64,000 nucleotides of DNA from Neocallimastix lanati (nom. inval.) (Eukaryota > Neocallimastigomycota > Neocallimastigomycetes > Neocallimastigales > Neocallimastigaceae), in assembly GCA_016946835.1 (NCBI GenBank), contig JACVTC010000018.1:1273501-1337500 (forward strand), written 5' to 3'. Positions within the stretch are counted from its first letter, which is position 1. Each line of letters opens with the position of its first letter. Both the position numbers and the translations under genes were made by a program. The notes under the pieces were generated by a model, which was not told the origin of the DNA, searched no databases, and worked only from the letters and a program-made list of their open reading frames with translations. Below, one piece after another: positions 10,908-22,430 of the stretch.

Positions 10908-12255
10908 GAATCCAGTGCATCTACGTATACCATCAATGACCTTTCCTTTGTGAATTTTATCCCGTAGTTTATAGTATAACTCAGATACTTGAATATTCGT
11001 TCAACATTGGCCCAATCCTCTAAAGTTGGATTCTTATTCTTTCTGGCAGCCCTGTTTACGGCAAACATTATATCAGGCCTAGTACAGACAGCTAGATAGA
11101 TTAATTTTCCAATTGCACTCCTATATAATGTTTCGTCGCACTTTCTTTTTCTTAAATTAAGATTCTCAATGGGTTTCAAGTTTTTAACGGGTAAGCAATC
11201 TTTTAGTTTAAACTTAACTAATAATTCTTTTATGTAACCTCGTTGTTGCATGAAATATCCATCGTAATATTTTTTAAATTTTGTTCCAATGACGAAATCA
11301 ATATCACCTATATCTTTAATATTAAAATATACTTTAATTTGTTCTTTTAGATATAAAATTTCTTTTTGTTTACCTATCAGTAATATATCATCTACGTACA
11401 CCGCTACAATACATAGAACCTCTTTTGATTCGTTTTCCATGATGTATAGGCACGGTTCACTAATTAATCTTCGGAATCCAATCTTTGTGAGTGTGTTGTT
11501 CAGTGTCTCGTTCCATTCTCGGCCTGCCCGCTTTAATCCATACAAGACTTTGTTGAGTTTTAAGAATCCTTTGTTGTGCATCGGGTGTCCCTTTGGTGCC
11601 TTGATATAGATGTCTTCATTTAGGTCGACTTTTAAGTATGCGGCGTTAACGTCAATTTGCATTATTCGGTAGTTTCTTTGTACTGCGAGAGCAACGATAA
11701 TTCGTAGTGAGTCTAGTTTTAATGTGGGGGAGAAGGTGAAGGTATAGTCTATTCCATACCTTTGAGTGAAGCCTCTAGCTACTAGACGGGCCTTTCTTTT
11801 TATGATATTCCCATCGGCGTCCCTTTTATATTTTAGTACCCACTTACAGGATATGATATTAGCACCAGTAGGTAAGGATTTGGTGGTATTGAAAACCTTA
11901 AGTTTCTCCATATTCTTAAGTTCCTCGTTTATGGCTTTTAACCAGTCGTCTTTGTCAGGTAGGCTAAAGATGTCATCAAAGTCATTTGGTTCTTTGAGTT
12001 TTTGATTATCATTACGTTTTCTGGTGTTTATTTGGTTTAATTCAGTGGTTGTGTCGTTTGTTTTGTTTTCTTTGTGTGAGGAAATATTGTTATAATTTAT
12101 CTTATTGCTGTTGTCGATTTGTCCATGCGAGTTTTGTGGATTGTAAGAAAAGTTATTAAAATTATTAAATTTGTTTAACATATAGGTGTTGCTCCCCCTG
12201 ATTTCGGAAATTGGCATAAAGTTTGGGAAATTTCTAGGGTTAGGGATTAGGATTA
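10904..12255 (-). pseudogene. pol: Copia element 1: reverse transcriptase
   Basis: Encodes the copia-type RT. From a Met at 12217: an Asn-rich linker (1-90), DWLKAINEEL, CKWVLKYKRDADG, KARLVARGFTQ, QIDVNAAYL (Asp189), LYGLKRAGREWN and the catalytic YVDDILL (274-277, intact). The frame is open upstream of that Met and joins the integrase frame through a CCTAAT/CCCTAA-like microrepeat (Asn-Pro codons) at about 12237-12258, where a one-base length change shifts the frame. Downstream it ends by a deletion at the RNase H junction. Confidence 0.9.
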
Positions 12256-13907
12256 GGTATTTTGGAGTTTCCAGGAGTATCTTCGAAGAATTCGACTGAA
12301 CGAGAGAGAACGATCTTATTATTAGCTATGTTCAGAATTTTATAGGAATTAGTTAATGGGTGATAACCCAAGAAGATACCTGGAAGGGAATTATTGTCGA
12401 ATTTGTTTCGTTGTGATTTAGGAACAAAGAAGAAGATCTTACAACCGAGGACTTTAAAATGTGAATAATCCATTTTGGTTTTGAATAATAGTTCAAAAGG
12501 GATTTTGTTGTTGATGCCAGAGTGGGGAATACGATTGTGTATGTAATTAGCAGTGTCTACCGCGTATTCCCAGAATTCTTTACTAAGTTGTGAATCATTA
12601 AGTAGAGATTTAGCTGAACTAATGAGGGTGCCATTAAATCGTTCAGCTCTCCCACTTTGTTGAGGATTATGAGGGATAGTGAACTGTTGAACAATACCTC
12701 TCTGAGAGCAGAAATACTTGAATTTATTGTTCGTAAATTCCGTACCATTGTCGGTACGAATGTAAGTGATGGTCTTATTATATATATTTTCAATAGATTT
12801 GACCCATAAAGTGAACTTTTCGAAAATGTCACTCTTGTTTTGGATGAAGAGGACCCAACCAAAACGAGAATAGTCATCAAGGATGGATAGGAAATATTTA
12901 TTGGAATGAATAGATTCTACTACTGGACCCACTAGGTCCATGTGAATTAGTTCAAAAGGAACTTTGGCTCTGTTGTTTGATTTCCGATGAGGTAAGTTTC
13001 TTTGTTTTGATTGAGAGCATATTGGACATTTAGATTTGATATTAATTTTTAATAGTTTATTTTTAATAGGGTTAATGTTGAAGTGCCCAAGGCGTCTGTG
13101 CCATAAATTAATTTTATCTAATTTGTTTAGAGTAGAGAGGTGCATCAATAAGGTTTTGTCGTATTTTGGTTCGTTGTTTGAAATTAGCTTGTTCGATAGC
13201 CATAAAGTAAAAATATTCTGGCTGTTTGAACTAACGTTAATGATTCTTTTGCCGGAATCATTGTAAATGGTTAAATAAGGTTTGTTGTTGTAATTGAAAA
13301 ATATAATTTTATAGTGTTGTTGGATAAGTTTGGTAACTGATATTATATTTTTGTTTATGCTTTCGACGTAGAACACGTTCTTTAATATAAATTTTGAATT
13401 GTCGATATATCCGGTAAAATTACCGTAAGCGGAGGCAACAACTGTCTTACCGTTTGGGAGAATAACTTCTTCATTACATTTTTTAATATCTGTAAGTAAG
13501 TCAATACATCCTGTGATATGTATGGATGCTCCTGAGTCTATTATCCATTGTGATATGTGGCTTCGTGGATAGTGGTTATTGCTGACAGTGTTTGTAATAC
13601 AATTTAATAATATCCCATTTTCGGTATTATAGTCTTCGAAAATACCTTGAGGTTTTTCAATGGCGTTCACTTGATTCTTATGTTGGTTCCTAATATACTT
13701 GGAGGTACTTGGAATGTTGTTACAATAATTCTTTCTGAGGTTCTTTTTGAATGGTTTCCTTTTGAATCTGTATTTGGCCTTGTTTCTGCATTCATAAGAG
13801 TAATGTCCAAAAGTACCGCAGTTGAAGCATTTACCATTTTTTCTTTTTCTTGTTGTGATAACCTTAGAAATTTTGTTCCTATTCTTGGCTTGGGATTCAA
13901 TAAATAG
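12240..13907 (-). pseudogene. pol: Copia element 1: Gag zinc knuckle, protease, integrase
   Basis: One open frame encodes, in order, the Gag nucleocapsid knuckle CFNCGTFGHYSYEC (about 13760-13830), an aspartic protease WIIDSGASIHITG, the pre-integrase LWHRRLGHFN with CPICSQ (zinc ligands), and integrase with HMDLVGP, RTDNGTEF and SGRAERFNGT, the D,D,E triad. The frame is open upstream of the Met at 13670, so that Met is not the start. At about 13907 it stops in LTR-like DNA; the N-terminal capsid part of Gag is absent. Domain order protease-integrase-RT-RNase H identifies Ty1/copia. Catalytic motifs are intact, but truncation and two frame breaks make the element dead. Confidence 0.9.
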
Positions 13908-14574
13908 TTAAATAATTTTTAAGTTACTTTTATTTAAAATAATGATTATTTTATTTATACTATAATTCAACTTTTATAAACAAATTGTAATTAAAATAAC
14001 ATTTTAAAACTCATCTTTATTAATATTTTAATTGTAAATATTGTTTAATTTAATAATAAATTATTCTTTATTTCTCTTTTATTAATTTTATTATTTTTAA
14101 TGTAAATAGTTTAAAATCAAAGAAAAATATAAAAACATGTAAATATTTCTTATAAATTATTCTTTATTATTAATTATTTAATAAATTATTATAAATATTT
14201 TATTAGTTTTAATAATCAAAAAGTATGATTATTAATTATTTAATAAATTATTATAGATATTTTATTAGTTATTAATAATCAATTTTATTATTAAAATTTA
14301 AAATAAATTAGTATAAATAATAAATATTTCATTTTTATTATTTTATTAGTTTTAACAATTATTTTATTAATTTAAACAAAATTAATTATTAAATAAATAA
14401 AGATTAATATTAAAATAAAAATAAATTTTTTTTAATAAAACATTTTTGTGTTTAATAATAAAACATATTTATTTTTTTTAAATTTCTTAAATCTATTTTA
14501 TTCAGTATTTATCCTCTTATTCACTTCTACAAAATTTAATTTTTGTAGATTAAGAATATCAGGTATAAATCAAC
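13908..14574. other. LTR-like relic with a 62-bp tandem duplication
   Basis: AT-rich, no gene. It truncates copia element 1. A promoter-like AAAGAAAAATATAAAAACAT lies near 14118. The block beginning ATTATTAATTATTTAATAAA occurs twice, at 14166-14219 and 14228-14283 (period 62). An inverted repeat CTACAAAA/TTTTGTAG lies at about 14527-14548. Confidence 0.45.
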
Positions 14575-15035
14575 TGATACGATATTTTTATTATCGTATA
14601 CTTTTATGGGACTTGCAATATTTTATTTGAGGAAAATTAATATATTCTAATAAAACAATTAATAATTTTAACACAATAATTATATTAAATAAAACTTAAA
14701 TATTTTATTATTTTATATTTAATACTTTATTTATAATTATTTAAATTTTACATTAATTACACTTTTAACATTACTTTTATTATTTTATTTTACTAATTAT
14801 TACAAACTAAAAATCTCAATTAAGGCCTCTCTCTAAGACCTTTTATTTATATTTATTTTCTCTATCTCTAAAATATTTTTTTTTTCTTAATAATTCTTAT
14901 TTTAATTTATTTATTTTTTAATTTTTTTTATTGTTATTTTAAACTATATAATTTTTATTTTAACTTTAATTAAATTTTATTTTATTATTTTTCTAAATTT
15001 ATTAATTTTTATATTTATTTATTCATCCCGTATCA
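14575..15035 (-). repeat. 3' LTR of the family D element (461 bp)
   Basis: Plus-strand ends are TGATACGATA and CCCGTATCA. Length and ends match the solo LTR at 53798-54262 (465 bp). The purine-rich tract AGCAGGGAGGTCT (minus strand, plus 15036-15048) abuts it. The terminal segment can fold on itself (TACGATA/TATCGTA at about 14578-14597). Confidence 0.75.
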
Positions 15036-15126
15036 AGACCTCCCTGCTGAAATTAGACTTCGTCCCCTGAAGTCTCTGGAAAAAAGCATTTTAATTATTT
15101 ATTTTTATTTAATTATTTATTTTTAT

Positions 15127-15241
15127 TCATTTATTTATTAACATGAATTTTTGAAATTTTGAAATTTCGAAATTTTGAAATTTTGATTTTGAAATGTTAA
15201 ATTTTAAAATGTAAAATTTTGAAATTATAAATTTTGAATTG

Positions 15242-15277
<36 letters not shown>

Positions 15278-15657
15278 TTTTTGTAATTACGTTCAACTCT
15301 TTTCGTGTCTTTCCTGTTATTACTAATTTTAATAATTAATATTTTAATAATGATATTTATGCATTTATCATTTTCCCTTTTTACTTTTCTTTTTTCTTTT
15401 CTTACTTTTTTACTAATATTTTTAATTGGTTTCTTTTCCAATTTTATTTCTCTTACTTCAACAATTTTTAATTTCTCCTCAAGTTTAAAATTTATTTTTT
15501 TAGTTGAAATTTTATAAATATTATTATATTCCAAGAACGCGTTTTTCATTATTATTTCTCTTGAAATGTCATCAATTCCTTTAATAATATTATTCATTAT
15601 TCCGTTAATTTTTTTATATCCAATAATATCTTCTAAAATATTTGATTTTGAATTCAT
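15127..15657 (-). CDS. Hypothetical basic protein inside the family D element
   Basis: A 176-codon frame from ATG (15655-15657) in the same direction as the enclosing element. The first 60 residues (MNSKSNILEDIIGYKKING, then IDDISREIIMKNAFLEYN) have normal composition. The middle is Lys/Arg-rich, and the tail is low complexity from a T-run (poly-Lys) and a TTTTGAAATTT-like repeat. I do not recognise a family, and there is no zinc knuckle or protease motif. It could be a remnant of a capsid gene, a novel accessory protein or a chance frame. The C-terminal half is probably not real protein. Confidence 0.3.
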
Positions 15658-16009
15658 TTTGGCTTAGTATTTACTTTCTTATTTATTTACTAAAGGCGCA
15701 TTTAATTAATAAAATATAGTTAATAAATTTTTTTTTATAATAAAGATAATAGAAACTGATTAATACAATTATATAATTAATATACAATCTTATCATAATT
15801 CATCAATATTATTATTTATCTCCCTCCTATAAACTAATAATAATTGATAATTATCTCAAAGATTTATATTCTCTTATTAATTCGTTTAATCAATTATACT
15901 ATTTTTTTTTTATTATATTAAAAATACTATTAAAATATAATTTTATATTAATATGCCTTTTATAATACTATATCAAATATTATTATTTATTTTATTACAA
16001 ATAATAAGA

Positions 16010-16051
<42 letters not shown>

Positions 16052-16118
16052 TATAAAATTTATTTTTAAAAATTATTAATTATTATTATTATTTTCATAT
16101 TAATTTCCAATATTGCAA

Positions 16119-16136
16119 CGCCCGGATTCTTCACCA
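16119..16136 (-). other. Primer-binding site of the family D element
   Basis: On the minus strand, four bases after the LTR end GTATCA, comes TGGTGAAGAATCCGGGCG, which is complementary to a tRNA 3' end finishing in CACCA. It resembles the TGGTGGAGAATCC site of element E, so a related tRNA primer is likely. Identity of the tRNA not determined. Confidence 0.65.
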
Positions 16137-16140
16137 ATTT

Positions 16141-17254
16141 TGATACAAGATTTTTAACTTGTATAGGGATCAGGGTGTAATCTTATGCGTAAACACTTAA
16201 TAAATTCTATAAGAATAATTATACTTCAATAATAATAATTCTCACAATAATTTAAATATGTCAATCTTTCTTTATTATTTATCTTTATTTAATTTAAGTA
16301 CAACCAATTATGCAATTATTATTCTATTATAATCTATATAAGAATATTAATTACTCCTCTAATTCAATATTATTATATAATTATTTCTAGAATATTTTAT
16401 ACATATCTCTTACTTAAATTAACTAACTAACTAACTGTTTATTTATATTCTTTTAATATTATACTAAACATAAAATAACTATTTAACTTTAAAAATTATA
16501 TTATTCTTACTTGTTAAAATTAAGATATAAAATAGTTTTATGATTAATAACGTTACTAGGTTAATATGTTGAATTATATATTAATAATCCAACAATAATT
16601 AATTAATAATAATATAATTAAAATAATATAATTTAAATAGTTAAGTTATTTAAACACTTAATATCTAAGAATATTTTAAATAATAATTTCCTTGAAGGAT
16701 TTATGAAAATATTTATTTATTGAATTATTAGTATATAATTATTGTAAATACAATAACCTTACAAAGAACATAAAAGATAGATTTTTACATCTTTCTTTTA
16801 TACTTTGTAAGTTACATAATAATAGTATTTAATTATAGGATAATAATAATATAATAAAATGAATATTAATAAAATATTAAAATAATAACAATATCGATAT
16901 GTTTAAAATATTTAATATAATTAAATAAATTTAATTTGTATAATTAATTTGAATAATTAAAAATAGTAATTAATATATATGATATAAACATATATATAAA
17001 CATAATATAAATAAATACATGTGACGTCATATGTAAATAATTGAAATTATTAATATAAATCTTATTTATTAATATTTTCAGAATTATTAGGCCTAAGATA
17101 ATTCTTTAAATATTAAATAAGAATTTATATTAATTATTAATTAAATGTATATTGAAATGTGAATAACTGAAATTGAGATTTCAATTCAGTTATAATTTCA
17201 ACATTACTATCAATAATTTTACTAATTTTAACTATTTATTAATATATCGTATCA
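16141..17254 (-). repeat. 5' LTR of the family D element (1114 bp as delimited)
   Basis: Plus-strand ends TGATAC and GTATCA are inverted. It lies next to the primer-binding site. It is more than twice the length of the other two family-D LTRs and may contain a nested insertion. A long inverted repeat (CTTACAAAG/CTTTGTAAG with inner TAAAAGA/TCTTTTA) is at 16758-16811. No coding content. Confidence 0.55.
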
Positions 17255-17813
17255 TAACATACCATGTAACAGATACATGGTAACTCCAAGCCTATCCAAT
17301 GATAGTTCTTTGGTTACGTAACGTATCTCTAAACAGCTAGCAATTTTGGCTAATCAAATAAAATCTTTTATTAATTTCGTACATTAAATTTTATTATTTT
17401 ATAATTAATTATATAGTTAAATACTTAGATAAATACATTTTATTTAGTGATTAGTAAACTAAGTTAAATTAAATTATTTACCAATCATAATATTATTGAC
17501 ATGTATAAATAACAATTGAACTTGTAACTGTAACGCACTAGCGTTACTATTAACGTAAATTGTTGATAAAAATATTAATATTAATAAATAAAATATAATT
17601 ATTAAATAAAATATATTACTCAGTGTAAGCCCAGCAACTGATAACAAATAGAGTTATATAGTGCTGCGCTATATTCTAGTGTAATAGGAAATAATAGTTA
17701 TAAATTAATTAATTTAGTGTTTATTATTAACAACTCGGATAGAGAGGTAAGTTATCTTAGCCTTTAGATTTAATTATTATTCGTTATTTTAGTTAATAAT
17801 AAACGTACCTTCT
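17255..17813. other. G+C-richer non-coding island with three hairpins
   Basis: This is the DNA left of element E, so after removing insertions it is the ancestral upstream flank of the tRNA-Val gene. It has no open frame but is richer in G+C than its surroundings. Perfect hairpins: TACCATGTA/TACATGGTA (17260-17282, 9 bp), GTAACGC/GCGTTAC (17530-17547, 7 bp, loop ACTA) and ATATAG/CTATAT (17656-17674). It could be a retroelement leader whose LTR is gone or a non-coding RNA gene. Function unknown. Confidence 0.4.
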
Positions 17814-17817
17814 ACAT

Positions 17818-18439
17818 TGATAAAGGATTAAATTATAAATCAATAAAACATTATATTATTGAAAATGAATAAAATTATTAAACAAAATAAAATAAATCAT
17901 ATTACCATCTAAACAATAACTATAAATTAATTAATAATAATAAAAGTAAATATTTTAAATAAATAATATAAATAAATTAAATTGTTAAAATAATTAAAAT
18001 TATTAAATATTAAATATTTTATTTTAAAGAACAATGTAATTTTGATAATAAAAATTAAAAATGTTATATTATAAAAATCTTAATGTAAACTTTAGTTTAA
18101 AAATAATGATAATTGTTTAAAAATAATAATTAGATAGTTTTATTTTAAAATCTTTAATTTAAAAGAAAAATATATAAACTTGTAAAAATAATCTCAAATT
18201 TAAAGAAACAGAATTAATAAAAAAAAAAAAAAAATAATTAATTTCTCAAAAATTATTAATTTAAAATTTTATTATCTTTTAACTTAAAAGAAATTTGCTT
18301 TTTTTTTTTTTATAAGTTTAAGATATTTTGTGTTTTAATATAATTTTAATTTATTGATTATAAAACATTTAATTTTGTTATACTTATTATCACTTTTAGA
18401 AATTAAATTCTAAATTAAGATAATAAGCAAACTATAACA
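17818..18439 (+). repeat. 5' LTR of element E (622 bp)
   Basis: From TGATAAAGGATT to ACTATAACA. The 3' copy at 24117-24738 has the same length and differs at only a few positions (for example CTTTAG versus CTTAAG near 18088). Promoter-like AAAGAAAAATATATAAACTT lies near 18163-18182. Confidence 0.93.
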
Positions 18440-18441
18440 AC

Positions 18442-18461
18442 TGGTGGAGAATCCTCTAAGG
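18442..18461 (+). other. Primer-binding site of element E
   Basis: TGGTGGAGAATCCTCTAAGG starts two bases after the LTR. It is complementary to a tRNA 3' end terminating in TCTCCACCA. The first nine bases equal those of the sites in elements B and C. Confidence 0.75.
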
Positions 18462-19226
18462 CCTGTGATAAGTATAATATAAAAATAAATTTTCAAATAG
18501 TGGTAAGATATTTGAAAATTGAAATTCAAATAAAATTTTTTTTTTTTGTTACAGTCACAGTTAATTTAATAATTTATAATAAAATTTAAGGAAATAATAT
18601 ATAAATAATATATTGAAAATATGTTGTTAAATATATTAAATTAATAAACAATAAATTATAAGTTAATTGATAATATATCTAATAGTATAAGATATTAAAA
18701 AGAAAATATTGTTACACAAATTAAATTTAAAATAAAGATACGAAAATATTAAAAAAATATATATACAATATTTAATAAATATAAACTAATATGTTCAAGT
18801 ACATAAATATAAATATAAATTAAATATATAATTAATAAAGTATAATTAATATAATAAATTTAACATATAATCAAAATAAAGTATAGTAAAATATAATAGT
18901 ATATTTATATATATATTTATAAAAAAAAATAGTAATACATACTAATATATAAAATAAATAAATAAATTTAAAAGAAATTATTAATAAAATAATATAGATA
19001 AAAAAAAAAAAAAAAAAAAATAAAAATAAAAATAAAAATAAAAATAAAGATAAAAATAAAAATAAAAATAAAAATAAAAATAAAAAAATAAAATAAAATA
19101 AAATAAAATAAAATAAAATTAAATAATATAAAATAAAATAAATAAAATAAAATATTGGATATTAAATTTTAATTAATTCATTTAATAATAATAAAAGAAC
19201 CACTTAAATAATTATATAGTAATAAG
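18462..19226 (+). other. 5' leader of element E
   Basis: About 765 nt before gag, very AT-rich, with a poly-A run (about 19003-19020) and long (AAAAAT)n and (AAAAT)n tracts at 19021-19155. No open frame and none of the G+C-richer leader blocks seen in B and C. Confidence 0.6.
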
Positions 19227-20170
19227 ATGGATCAAACAAAAGCTTTAACATTTAATAGAATTCCTATTTTAGGAAGTTCAAAAAGTTCATTTGACGAATG
19301 GAAATTTGCGTTTGATCATTGGTGCAAAACATTTGGCATTAAAGAAGAATCCGAAAAAGTGGATTACCTCTTTGCTATTACAGATAAAACTGCTAGAACA
19401 ATAGTTTATAATTCATTAAATAAAAAAACTCCGGATAGTTATGAAACTATCTTAACCAATCTGAGTAAACACTTTAAAAAGTCATCCACTAAAAATTCGA
19501 GAATATTGGAGCTATCATCTATTACAATCAAGAAGGACGAGAGTATATCTGACTTCGACTTGAGATTTTCTGATTTACTAAATCAAGTCAGTAAAACTGT
19601 TAATATATCTGAAGTTATAATTATCTCATATTACATAAACGCTTTTAGAAACTGGCCAAGAATTTACGAAAGTTTAATGGAAGAAGAGCCAATAACATTA
19701 GAAGAAGCAATGAAGATAACCTCTAAGAAAGAAAAAATAATGAAATTAATTAAAGAAAATAAAGAAAAAGGATCGAATAATAAAGTAAAATCTTCTAATA
19801 GTGATAGGAAACTTGACACACATTATAATTATTCAAATAAAAATTTTCAAAATCAAAATGTAAATAATAATGAAAATAAACACAAATATAATAATCATTA
19901 TAACTATTACAATCAAAATAAGAATACTAATTATAATAGACAACATGTAAATGATTATTACAACAATTCAAGGTTAACAAATAAAACAAATGATAATAAC
20001 AATAAAAATAAACTAAACAACAACGAAATGGAAGAATTAACAAAGAAATTATCAGAATTAACATTAAATTTCTGTGTAAACTATTTACAAGGACATAATA
20101 AGGAAGAATGCAGTGACGATGATAATAAATACAACAACGAAAATAATAATATTGACAATGATGATGAATC

Positions 20171-20180
<10 letters not shown>
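19227..20180 (+). CDS. gag: Gag of element E
   Basis: 317-residue structural protein. Residues 1-170 form a capsid-like helical region (IPILGSSKSSFDEWKFAF, then LTNLSKHFKKSSTKNSRILE and DFDLRFSDLLNQV). Residues 180-280 are Asn-rich. The nucleocapsid end CVNYLQGHNKEEC is a damaged zinc knuckle: the second Cys is Tyr and the spacing is one residue short, unlike the intact C-X2-C-X4-H-X4-C knuckles of families A/C and B. An acidic tail ends ESLN and TAA immediately after the slippery TTTAAAC. The start is the first ATG after the leader. Confidence 0.88.
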
Positions 20181-21333
<1,153 letters not shown>

Positions 21334-21358
<25 letters not shown>

Positions 21359-22430
21359 TAATGGCAATGATACACCACTTATTAACGCAGTAATTATTAC
21401 AGATGAAGAGGAAAAAGAATTCAATAAAACTTTAGAAGAAATTATTAGTAATGTACCAGAGGAAATAAAAACAGAATTTAGAAATTTAATATTAAACAAT
21501 AAGAGTTGTATGGCAACATCACTTTCCCAGTTATCCACAGCAAAACTAGAACCACATTCTATAATAACACTTACAAACAACCCAATAAAATTAAAACCAT
21601 ATAAAATGTCTAAGGAGCACTCAGAAATATTAAAAAAAGAAATTGTATCCTTACTAAAGAAAGGACTAATTGAGCCATCTCACTCTCCATGGTCTTTTCC
21701 AGTTCTTTTGGTACAGAAAAAGAATGGAAAATGGAGAATGTGCATTGATTACAGAAAATTAAATAATATAACAATAAAAGACTCATATGCACTACCATTC
21801 ATAGATGAACTCATAACATCAGTAAGAGGAGCGAAAATTTTTTCAGCATTAGATCTATTTTCCGGGTATCACCAAATACCCATGAACAAAGATGATATAG
21901 AAAAGACTGCATTTACTACGAAATACGGTAACTACAATTTTCTAGTGATGCCCTTTGGTTTAACCAATGCACCGGCATCATTTCAACGTGAAATGAATAG
22001 AATTTTACTGCCATTAATAGGTGAATGTTTGTTTGTATATATTGATGACATTGTAGTTTATTCAAAAAGTATGAAAGAACACATCAATCACTTAAAGCAA
22101 GTATTTGAAATATTTTCCAAATATAATTTATCAATTAATCTTCAAAAATGCCAATTTTTCAAAGATAAAGTTGAAGTATTAGGTCACGTTCTAACAATCG
22201 AAGGATTAAAGACATCCCCTTCAAAAGTTCAAAGTATTGCTTTGTGGGAAAAGCCTACTAATATAAATGAACTTAGGTCATTTTTAGGGCTGACGAGTTA
22301 CTATAGAAAATTTATTAAAAATTACTCAGTAAGAACTTTTCCACTTTATCAACTATTAAAAAAAATGCTAAGTTTAATTGGAATGATAAATGTACGGAAG
22401 CATTTGAAGATTTACGGCAATGTCTCTTAA
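21334..22430 (+). pseudogene. pol: Element E Pol, part 2: reverse transcriptase
   Basis: Encodes the RT of element E: KLKPYKMSKEHSEIL, GKWRMCIDYRKLNN, LDLFSGYHQIPMN (catalytic Asp), MPFGLTNAPASFQREMNR, YIDDIVVYSK (YxDD intact) and LRSFLGLTSYYRKFI. The frame fails at an eight-A run (22358-22365); one more A would continue KFNWNDKCTEAFEDL into RNase H. The Met at 21510 is not a real start, since the frame is open from about 21340. Confidence 0.87.

Larger units (their letters stand above)
14575..17254 (-). mobile_element. Non-autonomous Ty3-like LTR element (family D)
   Basis: The element reads on the minus strand. Its 5' LTR (17254-16141) ends GTATCA, followed by a primer-binding site. About 1.1 kb of internal DNA carries no protease, RT or integrase. 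A polypurine tract and a 3' LTR (15035-14575) follow. Just upstream of that LTR the text GACGAAGT...CAGGGAGGTCT parallels GACGAAGT...ATGGAGGACT before the 3' LTR of Ty3 element E. The two LTRs differ in length, so one has gained or lost sequence, or they belong to different copies. A family-D solo LTR is at 53798-54262. Flanks are CAAC on the left and TAAC on the right. Confidence 0.6.

Noticed and set aside
12233-12260. Telomere-like GGGTTAGGG run
   Set aside because: It lies in frame between copia integrase and RT as Asn-Pro codons; only two imperfect units, so coding microrepeat rather than telomere.
14448-14630. 60-residue open frame spanning an LTR end
   Set aside because: It crosses the boundary of the family D LTR and is low-complexity Phe/Ile/Leu.
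17256-17265. AACATACCA resembling the tRNA-upstream target, possible tRNA remnant
   Set aside because: No A box, B box or cloverleaf follows, and the bases start a perfect hairpin of their own; similarity of nine bases may be chance.
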